A stretch of DNA of 64,000 nt from Pseudomonas farsensis (lineage in GTDB: Bacteria; Pseudomonadota; Gammaproteobacteria; Pseudomonadales; Pseudomonadaceae), in NCBI RefSeq assembly GCF_014268805.2, contig NZ_JABWRF020000002.1, positions 1,246,001-1,310,000 of the forward strand. The letters are read 5' to 3'. Positions 9,890-17,473 of the stretch are shown piece after piece. The translations under genes and the position numbers were made by a program. Each line of letters opens with the position of its first letter. Within the stretch, counting starts at the first letter, position 1. The notes beneath the pieces are model-generated. The model searched no databases. It was not told the origin of the DNA and was given only the letters and a program-made list of their open reading frames with translations.

Positions 9890-11083
9890 ATGCGCCAATG
9901 GCATCACCTGCTGGGCCTGGCCCTGCTGATCAGCGCCGCACCCGGTTGCAGTACCGGCGCCAACAGCGTGGCCAGCCAGCCCGCAGCACGCCCGGCGCCA
10001 GCCCCGGCCGCCCGTCAGGACGGCAATGTGGCGTTGCTGGCAAACAAGCTGCGCAATGCCAATCGCGCGCCGGTCGCCATCGTGCAACTGGGCGACTCGC
10101 ACACCGCTGCCGACCTGTTCAGTGGCGAGCTGCGCCGCTTGTTGCAGGCGCGCTACGGTGATGGCGGTATCGGCCTGGTGCCGGCCTCGCCGGTGCCGGG
10201 TATTCGCAACGACCGGGTGATCATCAAGAGCGAAAAGCGCCAGTGGGAGCTGCTGTCGGCGCGCAACCAGCAAAGCAACCAGTTCCCGTTGGGCGGGTAT
10301 CTCTCGCTGCCCCAGGCCAACCGCGCCAGCGTGGTGTTGCAGGCGCGCGACGAAGACCGCCAGCGCTACAAGGTGTCGGCGCTGTACCAGTCCACCAGCA
10401 ATGCTGCGCTGCTGGTCAACGGTGGCCAGCGCCGGCCGCTGGCGATCACCAAGGGCCAGTGGCGCTTCAGCCCAGCCTTCGCCAATGTTGGCCTGCCGAT
10501 GCAGTTGAGTGTCGAAGGTGGCCGTGGTGTGGCGCTGGGTGGTTGGTATTTGCAGGGGCAGAAGAACGCGGGCGTCACCTACTCCACGCTGGGCATCAAT
10601 GGTGCGCGGCTGGAGGTGGTCGACAAGTGGCAGCCGGGTTGGCAGGACAGCCTGAAGGCGATCAAGCCGGACCTGGTGGTTCTGGCCTACGGCACCAATG
10701 AAGCGTTCGACGACAAGCTCGACCTGGTGCTGTACCGCACGCAGTTGGACGCGACCCTGACGCGCCTGCGCAAGGACCTGCCGCGCACTGCGATATTGCT
10801 GGTGGGGCCGCCGGACTCGATCAAGAACCGCAGGGCCGGCAGTTGTGCGGCACGCCAGCCGCAGCCGTTGGCGTCGGTGGTGCGTATCCAGAAGCAGGTT
10901 GCGCAGAAGCACAAAGCGCTGTTCTGGGACTGGCAGGCGTTCATGGGCGGGCCATGCTCGATTGCCGGCTGGCAAGCCAACGGCCTGGCGCGGCCGGACC
11001 AGGTGCACCTGACAGCCGATGGCTACCGCAAAAGTGCAGCGGGCTTGTATGAGTTTCTGAAAGGCCCGCTGGGCCTGCGCTAG
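9890..11083 (+). CDS. SGNH/GDSL hydrolase-family lipoprotein
   Basis: A 397-residue predicted lipoprotein with a signal peptide ending in a lipobox (SAAPGC, cysteine near residue 20). The remainder is an SGNH-type esterase domain: VQLGDSHTA (block I serine), LAYGTNEAF (block III), LLVGPP, and DQVHLTADGY (block V Asp/His). It starts 2 bases after the previous gene, so the three genes 7326-11083 form one operon: an integral acyltransferase plus two periplasmic SGNH proteins. This resembles a glycan O-acetylation machine. A possible role is acetyl transfer or deacetylation; the glycan is not identifiable here. Confidence 0.82.
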   Translation: MRQWHHLLGLALLISAAPGCSTGANSVASQPAARPAPAPAARQDGNVALLANKLRNANRAPVAIVQLGDSHTAADLFSGELRRLLQARYGDGGIGLVPASPVPGIRNDRVIIKSEKRQWELLSARNQQSNQFPLGGYLSLPQANRASVVLQARDEDRQRYKVSALYQSTSNAALLVNGGQRRPLAITKGQWRFSPAFANVGLPMQLSVEGGRGVALGGWYLQGQKNAGVTYSTLGINGARLEVVDKWQPGWQDSLKAIKPDLVVLAYGTNEAFDDKLDLVLYRTQLDATLTRLRKDLPRTAILLVGPPDSIKNRRAGSCAARQPQPLASVVRIQKQVAQKHKALFWDWQAFMGGPCSIAGWQANGLARPDQVHLTADGYRKSAAGLYEFLKGPLGLR

Positions 11084-11105
11084 GGCTTGGCCTGTCGTTG
11101 TAGCG

Positions 11106-11219
11106 TGTAGGAGCGGCCTTGTGCCGCGAAAGGGGTGCGAAGCGCCCCCGACGATCTTGCACGCGGCACAGAACCTGAGGCTGCTTCGCCGCCTTTCGCG
11201 GCACAAGGCCGCTCCTACA
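11106..11219. repeat. REP pair between convergent genes
   Basis: An inverted pair of the TGTAGGAGCGG repeat: left arm TGTAGGAGCGGCCTTGTGCCGCGAAAGG, right arm ending AAGGCCGCTCCTACA. It lies between the SGNH lipoprotein gene (+) and ribB (-), probably acting as a bidirectional 3'-end structure. Confidence 0.9.
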
Positions 11220-11239
11220 CCGTCAAGCCCGGTTCACTC

Positions 11240-11890
11240 TCAGGCAGGCTCCGCCTCAAGCGCCAGCATCGCCTGGCGATAGCGCGCCAACTCTTCGATG
11301 GTCAGCACCGGCAGGTTGTACTGCCGGGCATACACCGCCACCTGCTCGCCACGCGCCATGCTGCCGTCGGGGTTCATCAGTTCGCAAAGCACCGCCGCCG
11401 GGCGCAGGCCGGCCAGGCGCGCCAGGTCCACCGAGCCTTCGGTATGGCCACGGCGGGTCAGCACGCCACCATTGCGGGCGTGCAGCGGGAATACATGGCC
11501 GGGGCTGACGATATGCCGCTGCTGCGCCGTCGAACGCAGCGCCGCCTCGATGGTCGTGATGCGGTCCTGCGCCGAAACCCCGGTACTGACCCCTTCGGCC
11601 GCCTCGATGGTCACCGTGAAGCCGGTGCCGTGGCGGGCCTGGTTGTTCGGCACCATCGGTGCCAGCTGCAAGGCGTCGACCGTGGCTTCGTCCAGGCACA
11701 GGCAAACGATGCCGCTGCAATCGCGGATCATCATGGCCATGGTCTGCAACGACAGGTTCTCGGCCGCAGCAACGATATCGGCTTCGTCTTCGCGGTCGTT
11801 GTCGTCGAGCAGCAGTACCGGGCGCCCAGCCTGGAAGGCGGCGATTGCGGCAGTGACGTTGGGGAAAGGCTTGTGGTGCGTGGTGGACAT
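11240..11890 (-). CDS. ribB: 3,4-dihydroxy-2-butanone-4-phosphate synthase
   Basis: RibB converts ribulose 5-phosphate to the four-carbon precursor of riboflavin. The 216-residue product shows the catalytic acidic loop [11 protein letters not shown] near residue 30, [27 protein letters not shown] (substrate histidine) and a C-terminal [17 protein letters not shown]. It is a stand-alone RibB, not fused to RibA. I place the start at 11890, preceded by a GAGGAG-type Shine-Dalgarno. The frame stays open further upstream, but that stretch is the FMN riboswitch and its linker. Its separate riboswitch suggests independent FMN-responsive supply of the pathway. Confidence 0.94.
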   Translation of the reverse strand: MSTTHHKPFPNVTAAIAAFQAGRPVLLLDDNDREDEADIVAAAENLSLQTMAMMIRDCSGIVCLCLDEATVDALQLAPMVPNNQARHGTGFTVTIEAAEGVSTGVSAQDRITTIEAALRSTAQQRHIVSPGHVFPLHARNGGVLTRRGHTEGSVDLARLAGLRPAAVLCELMNPDGSMARGEQVAVYARQYNLPVLTIEELARYRQAMLALEAEPA

Positions 11891-11977
11891 GAAACGCTCC
11901 TCGTGAATGATCGATGAACGTCTCGGGGCGAACAAAATGCGCGCGCAGGGGCGCACGAACTGCCCCTGGCAAACGCC

Positions 11978-12110
11978 TTCTTTCATCCGGACTATGACCG
12001 TCGGCTCTGGAGTTGCACCAGATCTGCTGACCCCCGGCATGGCCGGGGCGCTCGCGGGCTCATCTTTCGATTTACCGCCGGTGGGGAATTGCACCCCGCC
12101 CTGAAGACCG
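11978..12110 (-). promoter_or_regulatory. FMN riboswitch (RFN element) upstream of ribB
   Basis: Read on the minus strand, the conserved RFN blocks appear in order: TTCAGGGCGGGGTGCAATTC, CCCACCGGCGGTAAA, AGCCCGCGAGCG, GTCAGCAGATCTGGTG, ACTCCAGAGCCGACGG and TATAGTCCGGATGAAAGA. Together they make the six-helix FMN-binding aptamer. It ends about 88 bases before the ribB start, leaving room for an expression platform that sequesters the ribosome site. The established function is repression of ribB when FMN is abundant. Position and orientation match ribB only. Confidence 0.96.
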
Positions 12111-12148
12111 GGCCAGCATACAGCAAGAGGCCCGCCTGCCAGCAAGCG

Positions 12149-13732
12149 CTACGACTTAAGTTGCTGCCAGTCCAGGCCAAAACGCGCCAGGTATTTGCGC
12201 AGGCGGTCGGCATCGTTGGGGTTGGCCTTTTCCTGGCGCGACACGGCAAACAACGTTCGCCCAGCCTCCGACAGGCTTGCCGCACGGCGGCATACGTCGA
12301 TCACCGCCTGCAACTGAACCTGGTCGAACAGGTCCAGCGGCTGGTCTATCGGCAACTGCAGTTGTTCGCTCTCAAGCCCCCAGGCATGGCGCAACCGGCC
12401 GATTTCCTCCTCCACCAGTGCCTCGTCGATACGCCCGCTGTCGGCCAGCGTGGCCATGCGCGTAACCGACGCCGACAGCTCGCGGAAGTTGCCCGCCCAG
12501 CGCGCCTCGGCGGCCAGGGCAAAGGCCAGGTAGCGGCGCTTGGCCTCAAGGTTGAAACGCACCTGGCGGTTTTGTTCGCGGGCGTGGCGTTGCAGCTCGA
12601 AGTCCAGGTTCGGCTCGATGTCTTCACGCCGCGCCGCCAGCCCTGGCAGGGCGAAGGTCCACAGGTTGATGCGGGCGAACAGGTCTTCGCGGAACGAGCC
12701 GTCGGCAACTTTGGCGCGCAGGTCGCGGTGGGTGCCGGCGATCAGTTGGAAGTCGCTTTGCACTTCGCGGTCGGCGCCTAGCGGGAAGAAGCGTTTTTCT
12801 TCGATGGCCTTGAGCAGCATGGCCTGCTCGTCGGCGCCCAGCTCGCCAATCTCGTCAAGGAACAACATGCCGCCGTCGGCCGCGCGCAGCAGGCCGTCGC
12901 GGGCGTTCTGCGCGCCGGTGAACGCGCCTTTGGCGTGACCGAACAGCGCCGACATGGCGCCGTCACCGCGCAGGGTGGCGCAGTTCACCTCGATAAAGCG
13001 CCCGCTCAACTGGTGGCGGCCGCGCTTGAGCTCGTGCACGCGGCGAGCCAGGAACGACTTGCCGGCGCCCGTCGGCCCGACCAGCAGAATGGGCGCCTTG
13101 GAGCGCAGCGCTACCCGTTCGATCTGCTCGATGGTGCGGTTGAAGTCAGCGTTGCGCGTGGCGATGCCGGCCTTGAGCAGTGACTGGCCCTCGGCCTGCT
13201 CGCGCTGAAAACGTGAGGCGATGAGGTCGTAGCGCGACAGGTCGAGGTCGATCAGCGTGGCGCTGCCGCGCGGGTCGGCATCGGCGTCCTGCTGGCGCGC
13301 GGGGGCGGTTTGCAGCAGGCGTGCCGGCAGGTAGCGGGCTTCGGTAAGCAAAAACCAGCAGATCTGCGCAACGTGGGTGCCGGTGGTGATGTGCACCAGG
13401 TAGTCCTCGCGCTCGGTGTCGAAGCTGTAGCTGCTGGCGAAGTCATGCAGGGCGCCGTAGACCTCCTCGAAGTCCCAGGGGTTGCGCAGGGGCAGGGCGT
13501 GCAGCCGCACCTCGGTGCCGGGCGAGACCTTTTGGATGTCGTCGCGAATGCGCTCGGCAAGGTCCAGGTCGCGCACGTTTGTGCCGTGCAGCAGTTCCAG
13601 CCGGTCGATCGGCTGGTCTGGCTGCTGGCACAGGGCAACGCTGGGGCGCCAGCGGCTCCAGCGAGCGGCGCCCTTGCCATTGCGATCCAGAGTTGTGCCG
13701 AGAAAACCGATGGCGACGGTTGGCTTACGCAT
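12149..13732 (-). CDS. rtcR: RtcR, sigma-54-dependent activator of the RNA repair operon
   Basis: A 527-residue bacterial enhancer-binding protein. The N-terminal RtcR domain (about residues 1-180, CARF-like by published analysis of the family) begins KPTVAIGFLGTTLD and is thought to sense a cyclic or RNA-derived ligand. The AAA+ domain carries Walker A GPTGAGKS (219-226), the sigma-54 contact loop GAFTGA (269-274) and Walker B MLFLDEIG. A short C-terminal helix-turn-helix region (around CRRAASLSEAGRTLFA) binds DNA. It is divergent from a -24/-12 promoter leading to slipin-rtcB, the classical arrangement. It ends only about 39 bases from the riboswitch. Confidence 0.94.
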   Translation of the reverse strand: MRKPTVAIGFLGTTLDRNGKGAARWSRWRPSVALCQQPDQPIDRLELLHGTNVRDLDLAERIRDDIQKVSPGTEVRLHALPLRNPWDFEEVYGALHDFASSYSFDTEREDYLVHITTGTHVAQICWFLLTEARYLPARLLQTAPARQQDADADPRGSATLIDLDLSRYDLIASRFQREQAEGQSLLKAGIATRNADFNRTIEQIERVALRSKAPILLVGPTGAGKSFLARRVHELKRGRHQLSGRFIEVNCATLRGDGAMSALFGHAKGAFTGAQNARDGLLRAADGGMLFLDEIGELGADEQAMLLKAIEEKRFFPLGADREVQSDFQLIAGTHRDLRAKVADGSFREDLFARINLWTFALPGLAARREDIEPNLDFELQRHAREQNRQVRFNLEAKRRYLAFALAAEARWAGNFRELSASVTRMATLADSGRIDEALVEEEIGRLRHAWGLESEQLQLPIDQPLDLFDQVQLQAVIDVCRRAASLSEAGRTLFAVSRQEKANPNDADRLRKYLARFGLDWQQLKS

Positions 13733-13795
13733 TTGAGGTTATCCAAAAAGATAAAGTGCTAGCTCATGGTATATGAATCTTGATGTTGCTGTATC

Positions 13796-13808
13796 GGTGT
13801 TAAACACC
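13796..13808. promoter_or_regulatory. Candidate RtcR upstream activator palindrome
   Basis: A perfect inverted repeat, GGTGTT-A-AACACC, lies about 77 bases upstream of the -24 box of the slipin-rtcB promoter, within the normal enhancer distance for a sigma-54 activator. It is also in the rtcR upstream region, so it could serve both. Binding by RtcR is inferred, not shown. Confidence 0.45.
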
Positions 13809-13842
13809 AATAAACGTTCATGAAAATTAATAAATCTATATA

Positions 13843-13855
13843 AATCAATAATTTA
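13843..13855 (+). promoter_or_regulatory. IHF-binding consensus match
   Basis: AATCAATAATTTA matches the IHF consensus WATCAANNNNTTR at every defined position and is embedded in an AT-rich run (13820-13866). It lies between the candidate enhancer palindrome and the -24/-12 box, where IHF bending normally brings the activator to sigma-54 polymerase. Confidence 0.6.
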
Positions 13856-13883
13856 TAAATTTATTTTGGTGGGTTTCGCAAAC

Positions 13884-13900
13884 CTGGCACGCCGCTCGCA
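13884..13900 (+). promoter_or_regulatory. Sigma-54 (-24/-12) promoter for the leader RNA-slipin-rtcB operon
   Basis: CTGGCACGCCGCTCGCA: the -24 TGGCAC (13885-13890) and -12 TCGC (13896-13899) have exactly ten bases between the invariant GG and GC. It differs from the consensus TTGC at one base. It points away from rtcR; transcription should start near 13911. With the IHF site and palindrome upstream this is a complete sigma-54 control region. Confidence 0.85.
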
Positions 13901-13910
13901 ATATCCCTCT

Positions 13911-14315
13911 CGACTGCATCGCCAGGCAGGCCCTCGGGTCAGGGGTTGAACAAAACCCCGCCGGTGCACGAACCCACGCAAGTGTTGGTGTCGTGCATGC
14001 CGCCGCCGCAACGGGCAGTCGTTACCGGGCGTTCTTTGAAACGGGCGTCCGGACCCTGAGATTGGCCTCAAACCGATCAATACCCTCCACGGTAGCTACA
14101 CCCTGCAATACCCCCGCTGGTGGGGCACAGGTAAACGCGAACAGAGCCAGGACGGCTCGTGACAGCGAAGGAAAACCTGAGCCCACCGCTGGTTCACCCG
14201 GCCCGCCGGCCGGGCCTGGCGCAACGAAGGAGCCCGCTGCAGCGATGCTGCACGGCCCTGACTCCGCCAGGCTTCGCCTACGGCGCTCGGTGCTCTGGCG
14301 CACACCAGCACTCAA
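13911..14315 (+). ncRNA. Candidate structured leader RNA of the slipin-rtcB operon
   Basis: About 400 bases between the predicted start site and the slipin gene contain no credible reading frame but many hairpins. A first domain (13933-14060) is closed by CTCGGGTC pairing with GACCC-T-GAG (8 pairs, one bulge). It encloses GGGGTT/AACCCC (13942-13959) and TGCACGA/TCGTGCA (13965-13997), whose inner CAC-GCAA-GTG ends in a GNRA tetraloop. A second domain has stems at 14061-14077 (7-base loop), 14102-14131, 14144-14158, 14197-14214 (7 pairs, 4-base loop), 14238-14252, 14269-14279 and 14290-14311. The last one lies just before the Shine-Dalgarno. It may be a separate RNA product, an RtcB substrate or a translational control element; no function is proven. 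Confidence 0.55.
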
Positions 14316-14339
14316 GGACAATTTAAAAGGATGAACACG

Positions 14340-15875
14340 ATGAAACTGTTGAACCGCTTTGTGGTGAAGAAATGCGAACACGGCCTGCTGCTCAAGGATG
14401 GCGAGTTCCACGCCATTCTGGGCGCCGGGCAACACAAGCGTTTCGATTGGCAGGGGCGGCTGACGCTGCAGGCCTGCCCACAGAATTCCCCGCTGCACGA
14501 CACGTCGCTCGAGCGCTACCTGCGCCAGTACGAGCCGGCGCTGGTCGAGCAGTATTTCGATAGCCTGGATGTCGCCGAACATGAAGTCGGCCTGTATTTC
14601 GAAGACGGCAAACTCAAGGCACTGCTGGCACCCGGCAGCCAGCGCCTGCAATGGAAAGGGCCAGTGGCCCAGCACGTCGAGCGTATCGACCTGCGCCAAG
14701 GCCGGCGTATCGACGCCGCGCTGCAGGCTCGCTTGCAGCAGCCCGGTATCACCGGCATGAACAACGTGCTGCTGGTGAAGGTGCCGACCTTCAATGTGGG
14801 TGTGCTGCGCATCGACGGCGTGGTGAGCGAGTTGCTGCCGGTCGGCCAGTATGGTTTCTGGGCGTGTGGCGCCAAGGTCGAGGTCGAGACCGTCGACACC
14901 CGCTGGGCGGTATCGGAACTCAACGCCGAAGAATTCCACGCCCAGGGCATGGATGAGCATTTCGTGACCATGGACCTCGGCGCTGATGAAGTCGGCCTGC
15001 GCCTGGAAGACGGCAAACTGGTTGAAGTGCTGCCACCGGACAGCCGCCGCCAGTACTGGAAAGCCCAGGCCCGCCATGAGCTGCAACGCATCAGCCTGAA
15101 CCAGGGGCTGCGCCTGGCAGACGAGCTGGTGGCACGCATGAACCGCCCAGGTGTTGCCGGCATGGAGCATGTCCTGTTGGCGTTGGTGCCGGCGTTCCAC
15201 GTCGGTGTGCTGAAGATCGACGGCGTGGTGGTGGGCTTGCTCGAACCAGGGCAGCATGGCTACCTGCGGTGCGGCAGCCAGGTGGAGATCGAGATGGTCG
15301 ACACCCGCTTGCAGGCATTGGAAGTCAGCGGCCAGGAAATCCTCACCCGTGACAAGGTGAGCCTGCGCCTGAGCCTGGTCGCCAACTGGCGCTACCTGGA
15401 TGTGCTCGGCGCCCACGCTCGCATGAGTAAGCCCGTCGAGCACCTGTACCGCGAGCTGCAGTTTGGCCTGCGCGCAGCCGTGGGTACGCGTACCCTGGAT
15501 GAGTTGCTCGAGAACAAGCAACTGATCGACGACAGCGTCAACGAACACCTGCTCAAGCAGTTGCAGGGCAGCGGGCTTGAAGTGGGCAGCCTGGGTGTGC
15601 GTGACATCATTCTGCCTGGCGAGATGAAGACCTTGCTGGCGCAGGTAGTGGAGGCCGAAAAAGCCGCCCAGGCCAACGTGATCCGCCGCCGTGAAGAAAC
15701 CCAGGCGACGCGTTCACTGCTCAACACCGCCAAGGTGATGGAGGGCAGCGCCACGGCGTTGCGCCTCAAAGAGCTGGAAACCCTGGAGCGGGTGGCTGAG
15801 CGCATCGACCGGATTTCGGTATTCGGCGGGCTCGATCAGGTGTTGAACGGCCTGGTGAGCATCAAGGCAGGTTGA
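14340..15875 (+). CDS. Slipin / SPFH (band 7) family protein with repeated N-terminal region
   Basis: A 511-residue protein. I choose the ATG at 14340 because AAAAGG at 14325-14330 is correctly spaced for it; the ATG at 14331 abuts the Shine-Dalgarno. Residues about 318-480 are an SPFH/band-7 domain (VDTRLQALEVSGQEILTRD, then LVANWRYLD, EHLYRELQ, GVRDIILPGEMK), followed by a coiled-coil-like tail (about 430-490). The N-terminal 315 residues hold five related units beginning near 12, 80, 152, 215 and 287, each like VGLxxEDGKLxxLLxPGxxxxW. No membrane segment is obvious. Slipins are known companions of RtcB in bacterial RNA-repair loci; the role is presumed scaffolding or stress sensing. Confidence 0.85.
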   Translation: MKLLNRFVVKKCEHGLLLKDGEFHAILGAGQHKRFDWQGRLTLQACPQNSPLHDTSLERYLRQYEPALVEQYFDSLDVAEHEVGLYFEDGKLKALLAPGSQRLQWKGPVAQHVERIDLRQGRRIDAALQARLQQPGITGMNNVLLVKVPTFNVGVLRIDGVVSELLPVGQYGFWACGAKVEVETVDTRWAVSELNAEEFHAQGMDEHFVTMDLGADEVGLRLEDGKLVEVLPPDSRRQYWKAQARHELQRISLNQGLRLADELVARMNRPGVAGMEHVLLALVPAFHVGVLKIDGVVVGLLEPGQHGYLRCGSQVEIEMVDTRLQALEVSGQEILTRDKVSLRLSLVANWRYLDVLGAHARMSKPVEHLYRELQFGLRAAVGTRTLDELLENKQLIDDSVNEHLLKQLQGSGLEVGSLGVRDIILPGEMKTLLAQVVEAEKAAQANVIRRREETQATRSLLNTAKVMEGSATALRLKELETLERVAERIDRISVFGGLDQVLNGLVSIKAG

Positions 15876-15941
15876 TTACACAGCGGCGCCGGCCTGTCTC
15901 AGGCCGGCGCACGCTGGACCCGGTAACAAGGAAACCCCGTA

Positions 15942-17147
15942 ATGAACATTCTCGAAGTCGCCGGCGGCAAGCCGATCAAATTGTGGACCGACGGCGTGCC
16001 GGTCGAAGACGACGCGCGCCGCCAGTTGCAGAACACCGCAAAGATGCCGTTCATCTTCAAGCACCTGGCCGTGATGCCCGACGTGCACCTGGGCAAAGGT
16101 TCGACCATCGGCAGCGTGATCCCGACCCTCGGCGCGATCATCCCCGCGGCCGTGGGTGTGGACATCGGCTGCGGCATGATCGCCGCCCGCACCTCGCTGC
16201 ACGCCCGCGACCTGCCGGACAACCTGCACGGCCTGCGCAGCGCCATTGAAAAAGCCGTCCCCCACGGCAAGACCTTCGGCCGCCGCGACCAAGGCGCCTG
16301 GAGCGACGTACCCGGCCAGGCCGACCAGGTCTGGCAAAACCTCGCCGGGCGCTTCAAGGCGATCACCGACAAGTACCCACGCCTGGAAAAGACCAACAAC
16401 CGCCAGCACTTGGGCACCTTGGGCGGCGGCAACCACTTCATCGAGGTGTGCCTGGATGAAGCCGACAGCGTCTGGTTCATGCTGCACAGCGGTTCGCGCG
16501 GTGTAGGCAACGCCATCGGCAACCTGTTCATCGAACTGGCCCAGGCCGACATGCGCCAGCATATCGCCAACTTGCCAGACAAAGACCTCGCTTATTTCGA
16601 GGAAGGCAGCCAGCACTTCGCCGACTACGTCGAGGCAGTGGAGTGGGCGCAGGACTTCGCCCGGCACAACCGCGAGCTGATGATGCTGGCAGTCGTCGCC
16701 GCCACCCGCAGCGTGCTCGGCCGCCCCTTCGAGGCGCGCCTTGAGGCCGTCAACTGCCACCACAACTATGTGCAGAAAGAGCAGCACTTTGGCCGTGAAG
16801 TGCTGGTGACGCGCAAAGGTGCGGTGTCGGCGCAGAAGGGCGAGCTGGGCATCATCCCAGGCTCCATGGGCGCCAAAAGCTTCATCGTGCGCGGCCTGGG
16901 CAATGAAGAGGCGTTTTGCTCATGCAGCCACGGCGCCGGCCGTGTGATGAGCCGGACCAAGGCCAAAAGCCTGTTCACCGTCGCCGACCAGCAGCGCGCC
17001 ACGGCCCATGTGGAATGCCGCAAGGACAAACAGGTGATCGACGAGATCCCCATGGCCTACAAGGACATCGATGCAGTGATGCAGGCGCAGCGGGAGTTGG
17101 TGGAGGTGGTGCATACCTTGCGGCAGGTGGTTTGCGTCAAGGGCTAA
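15942..17147 (+). CDS. rtcB: RNA-splicing ligase RtcB (3'-phosphate/5'-OH ligase)
   Basis: RtcB seals RNA with 3'-phosphate or 2',3'-cyclic phosphate to 5'-OH ends through a GMP-histidine intermediate with Mn2+. The 401-residue protein has DVHLGKGSTIGSVIPT, the metal cysteine in GVDIGCGMI, NNRQHLGTLGGGNHF, HSGSRGVGN, NCHHNY and the guanylylated-histidine motif CSHGAGRVMSR. All metal ligands expected in the family are visible. It follows slipin by 66 bases and is the last gene of the sigma-54 operon. No rtcA cyclase is found in the window. An inverted repeat at 17216-17247 may end the transcript. Confidence 0.96.
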   Translation: MNILEVAGGKPIKLWTDGVPVEDDARRQLQNTAKMPFIFKHLAVMPDVHLGKGSTIGSVIPTLGAIIPAAVGVDIGCGMIAARTSLHARDLPDNLHGLRSAIEKAVPHGKTFGRRDQGAWSDVPGQADQVWQNLAGRFKAITDKYPRLEKTNNRQHLGTLGGGNHFIEVCLDEADSVWFMLHSGSRGVGNAIGNLFIELAQADMRQHIANLPDKDLAYFEEGSQHFADYVEAVEWAQDFARHNRELMMLAVVAATRSVLGRPFEARLEAVNCHHNYVQKEQHFGREVLVTRKGAVSAQKGELGIIPGSMGAKSFIVRGLGNEEAFCSCSHGAGRVMSRTKAKSLFTVADQQRATAHVECRKDKQVIDEIPMAYKDIDAVMQAQRELVEVVHTLRQVVCVKG

Positions 17148-17473
17148 CAGTACCCGGTCCTGCAAAGATTGATGCTCTCAGCGGGAGCCCGCTTCAGGAC
17201 TCAAACTGCTGGCGGTAAGGCGCTTAGGTGCTATCTCAAGCGCCTTATCTTCGAACAGCTCATTTTTGCAAGCAGCAGATCCAGCTCCGCCATACCATCT
17301 CTTCAACGATTCACGCACTAGTCTGCGCCCCCCCCGGGGGGGGCTCAGCAACCTGTCGACTGTCGCTAGAGACACCTTTGACGCCGTCATGGCACTATGA
17401 TGCTATGTCGAGGCGGGTTAGGCCCACGAAGCAATATGCGTTTCAATGAATGGGCTGGAATTTTTTAGGGAGC
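17148..17473. other. Gene-free junction after rtcB
   Basis: About 326 bases without a credible gene. It holds a short GC palindrome (GCGGGAGCCCGC, 17181-17192), a 10-bp inverted repeat (17216-17247) and a run of eight C followed by eight G (17328-17343). From here base composition falls clearly toward A+T, marking the left edge of an accessory insert. A 73-codon open frame at 17228-17449 has no recognisable features and is not called. No convincing sigma-70 promoter for the kinase gene was found. Confidence 0.6.
17216..17247 (+). terminator. Inverted repeat downstream of rtcB, possible transcript end
   Basis: TAAGGCGCTT (17216-17225) pairs perfectly with AAGCGCCTTA (17238-17247) across a 12-base loop. 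There is no T-run after it, so it may stabilise the rtcB mRNA 3' end or act as an operator instead of a classic intrinsic terminator. Confidence 0.45.

Noticed and set aside
3739..11219. Repeated palindromes taken as a CRISPR array
   Set aside because: Copies are inverted pairs dispersed between genes kilobases apart, with no regular spacers and no cas genes; they are REP elements.
13933..14060. tRNA or tRNA-like cloverleaf in the slipin leader
   Set aside because: No 7-bp acceptor with adjacent 5-bp T-arm, no TTCRA loop and no CCA context; it is structured but not a canonical tRNA fold.
13993..14334. 113-codon frame in the slipin leader
   Set aside because: Ala/Pro/Arg-rich, follows the stems of the structured region, ends over the slipin Shine-Dalgarno; no start signal of its own.
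17391..17405. TGGCACTATGATGCT as a sigma-54 promoter for the kinase gene
   Set aside because: Only nine bases between GG and GC; spacing is strict at ten, so a functional -24/-12 is unlikely.
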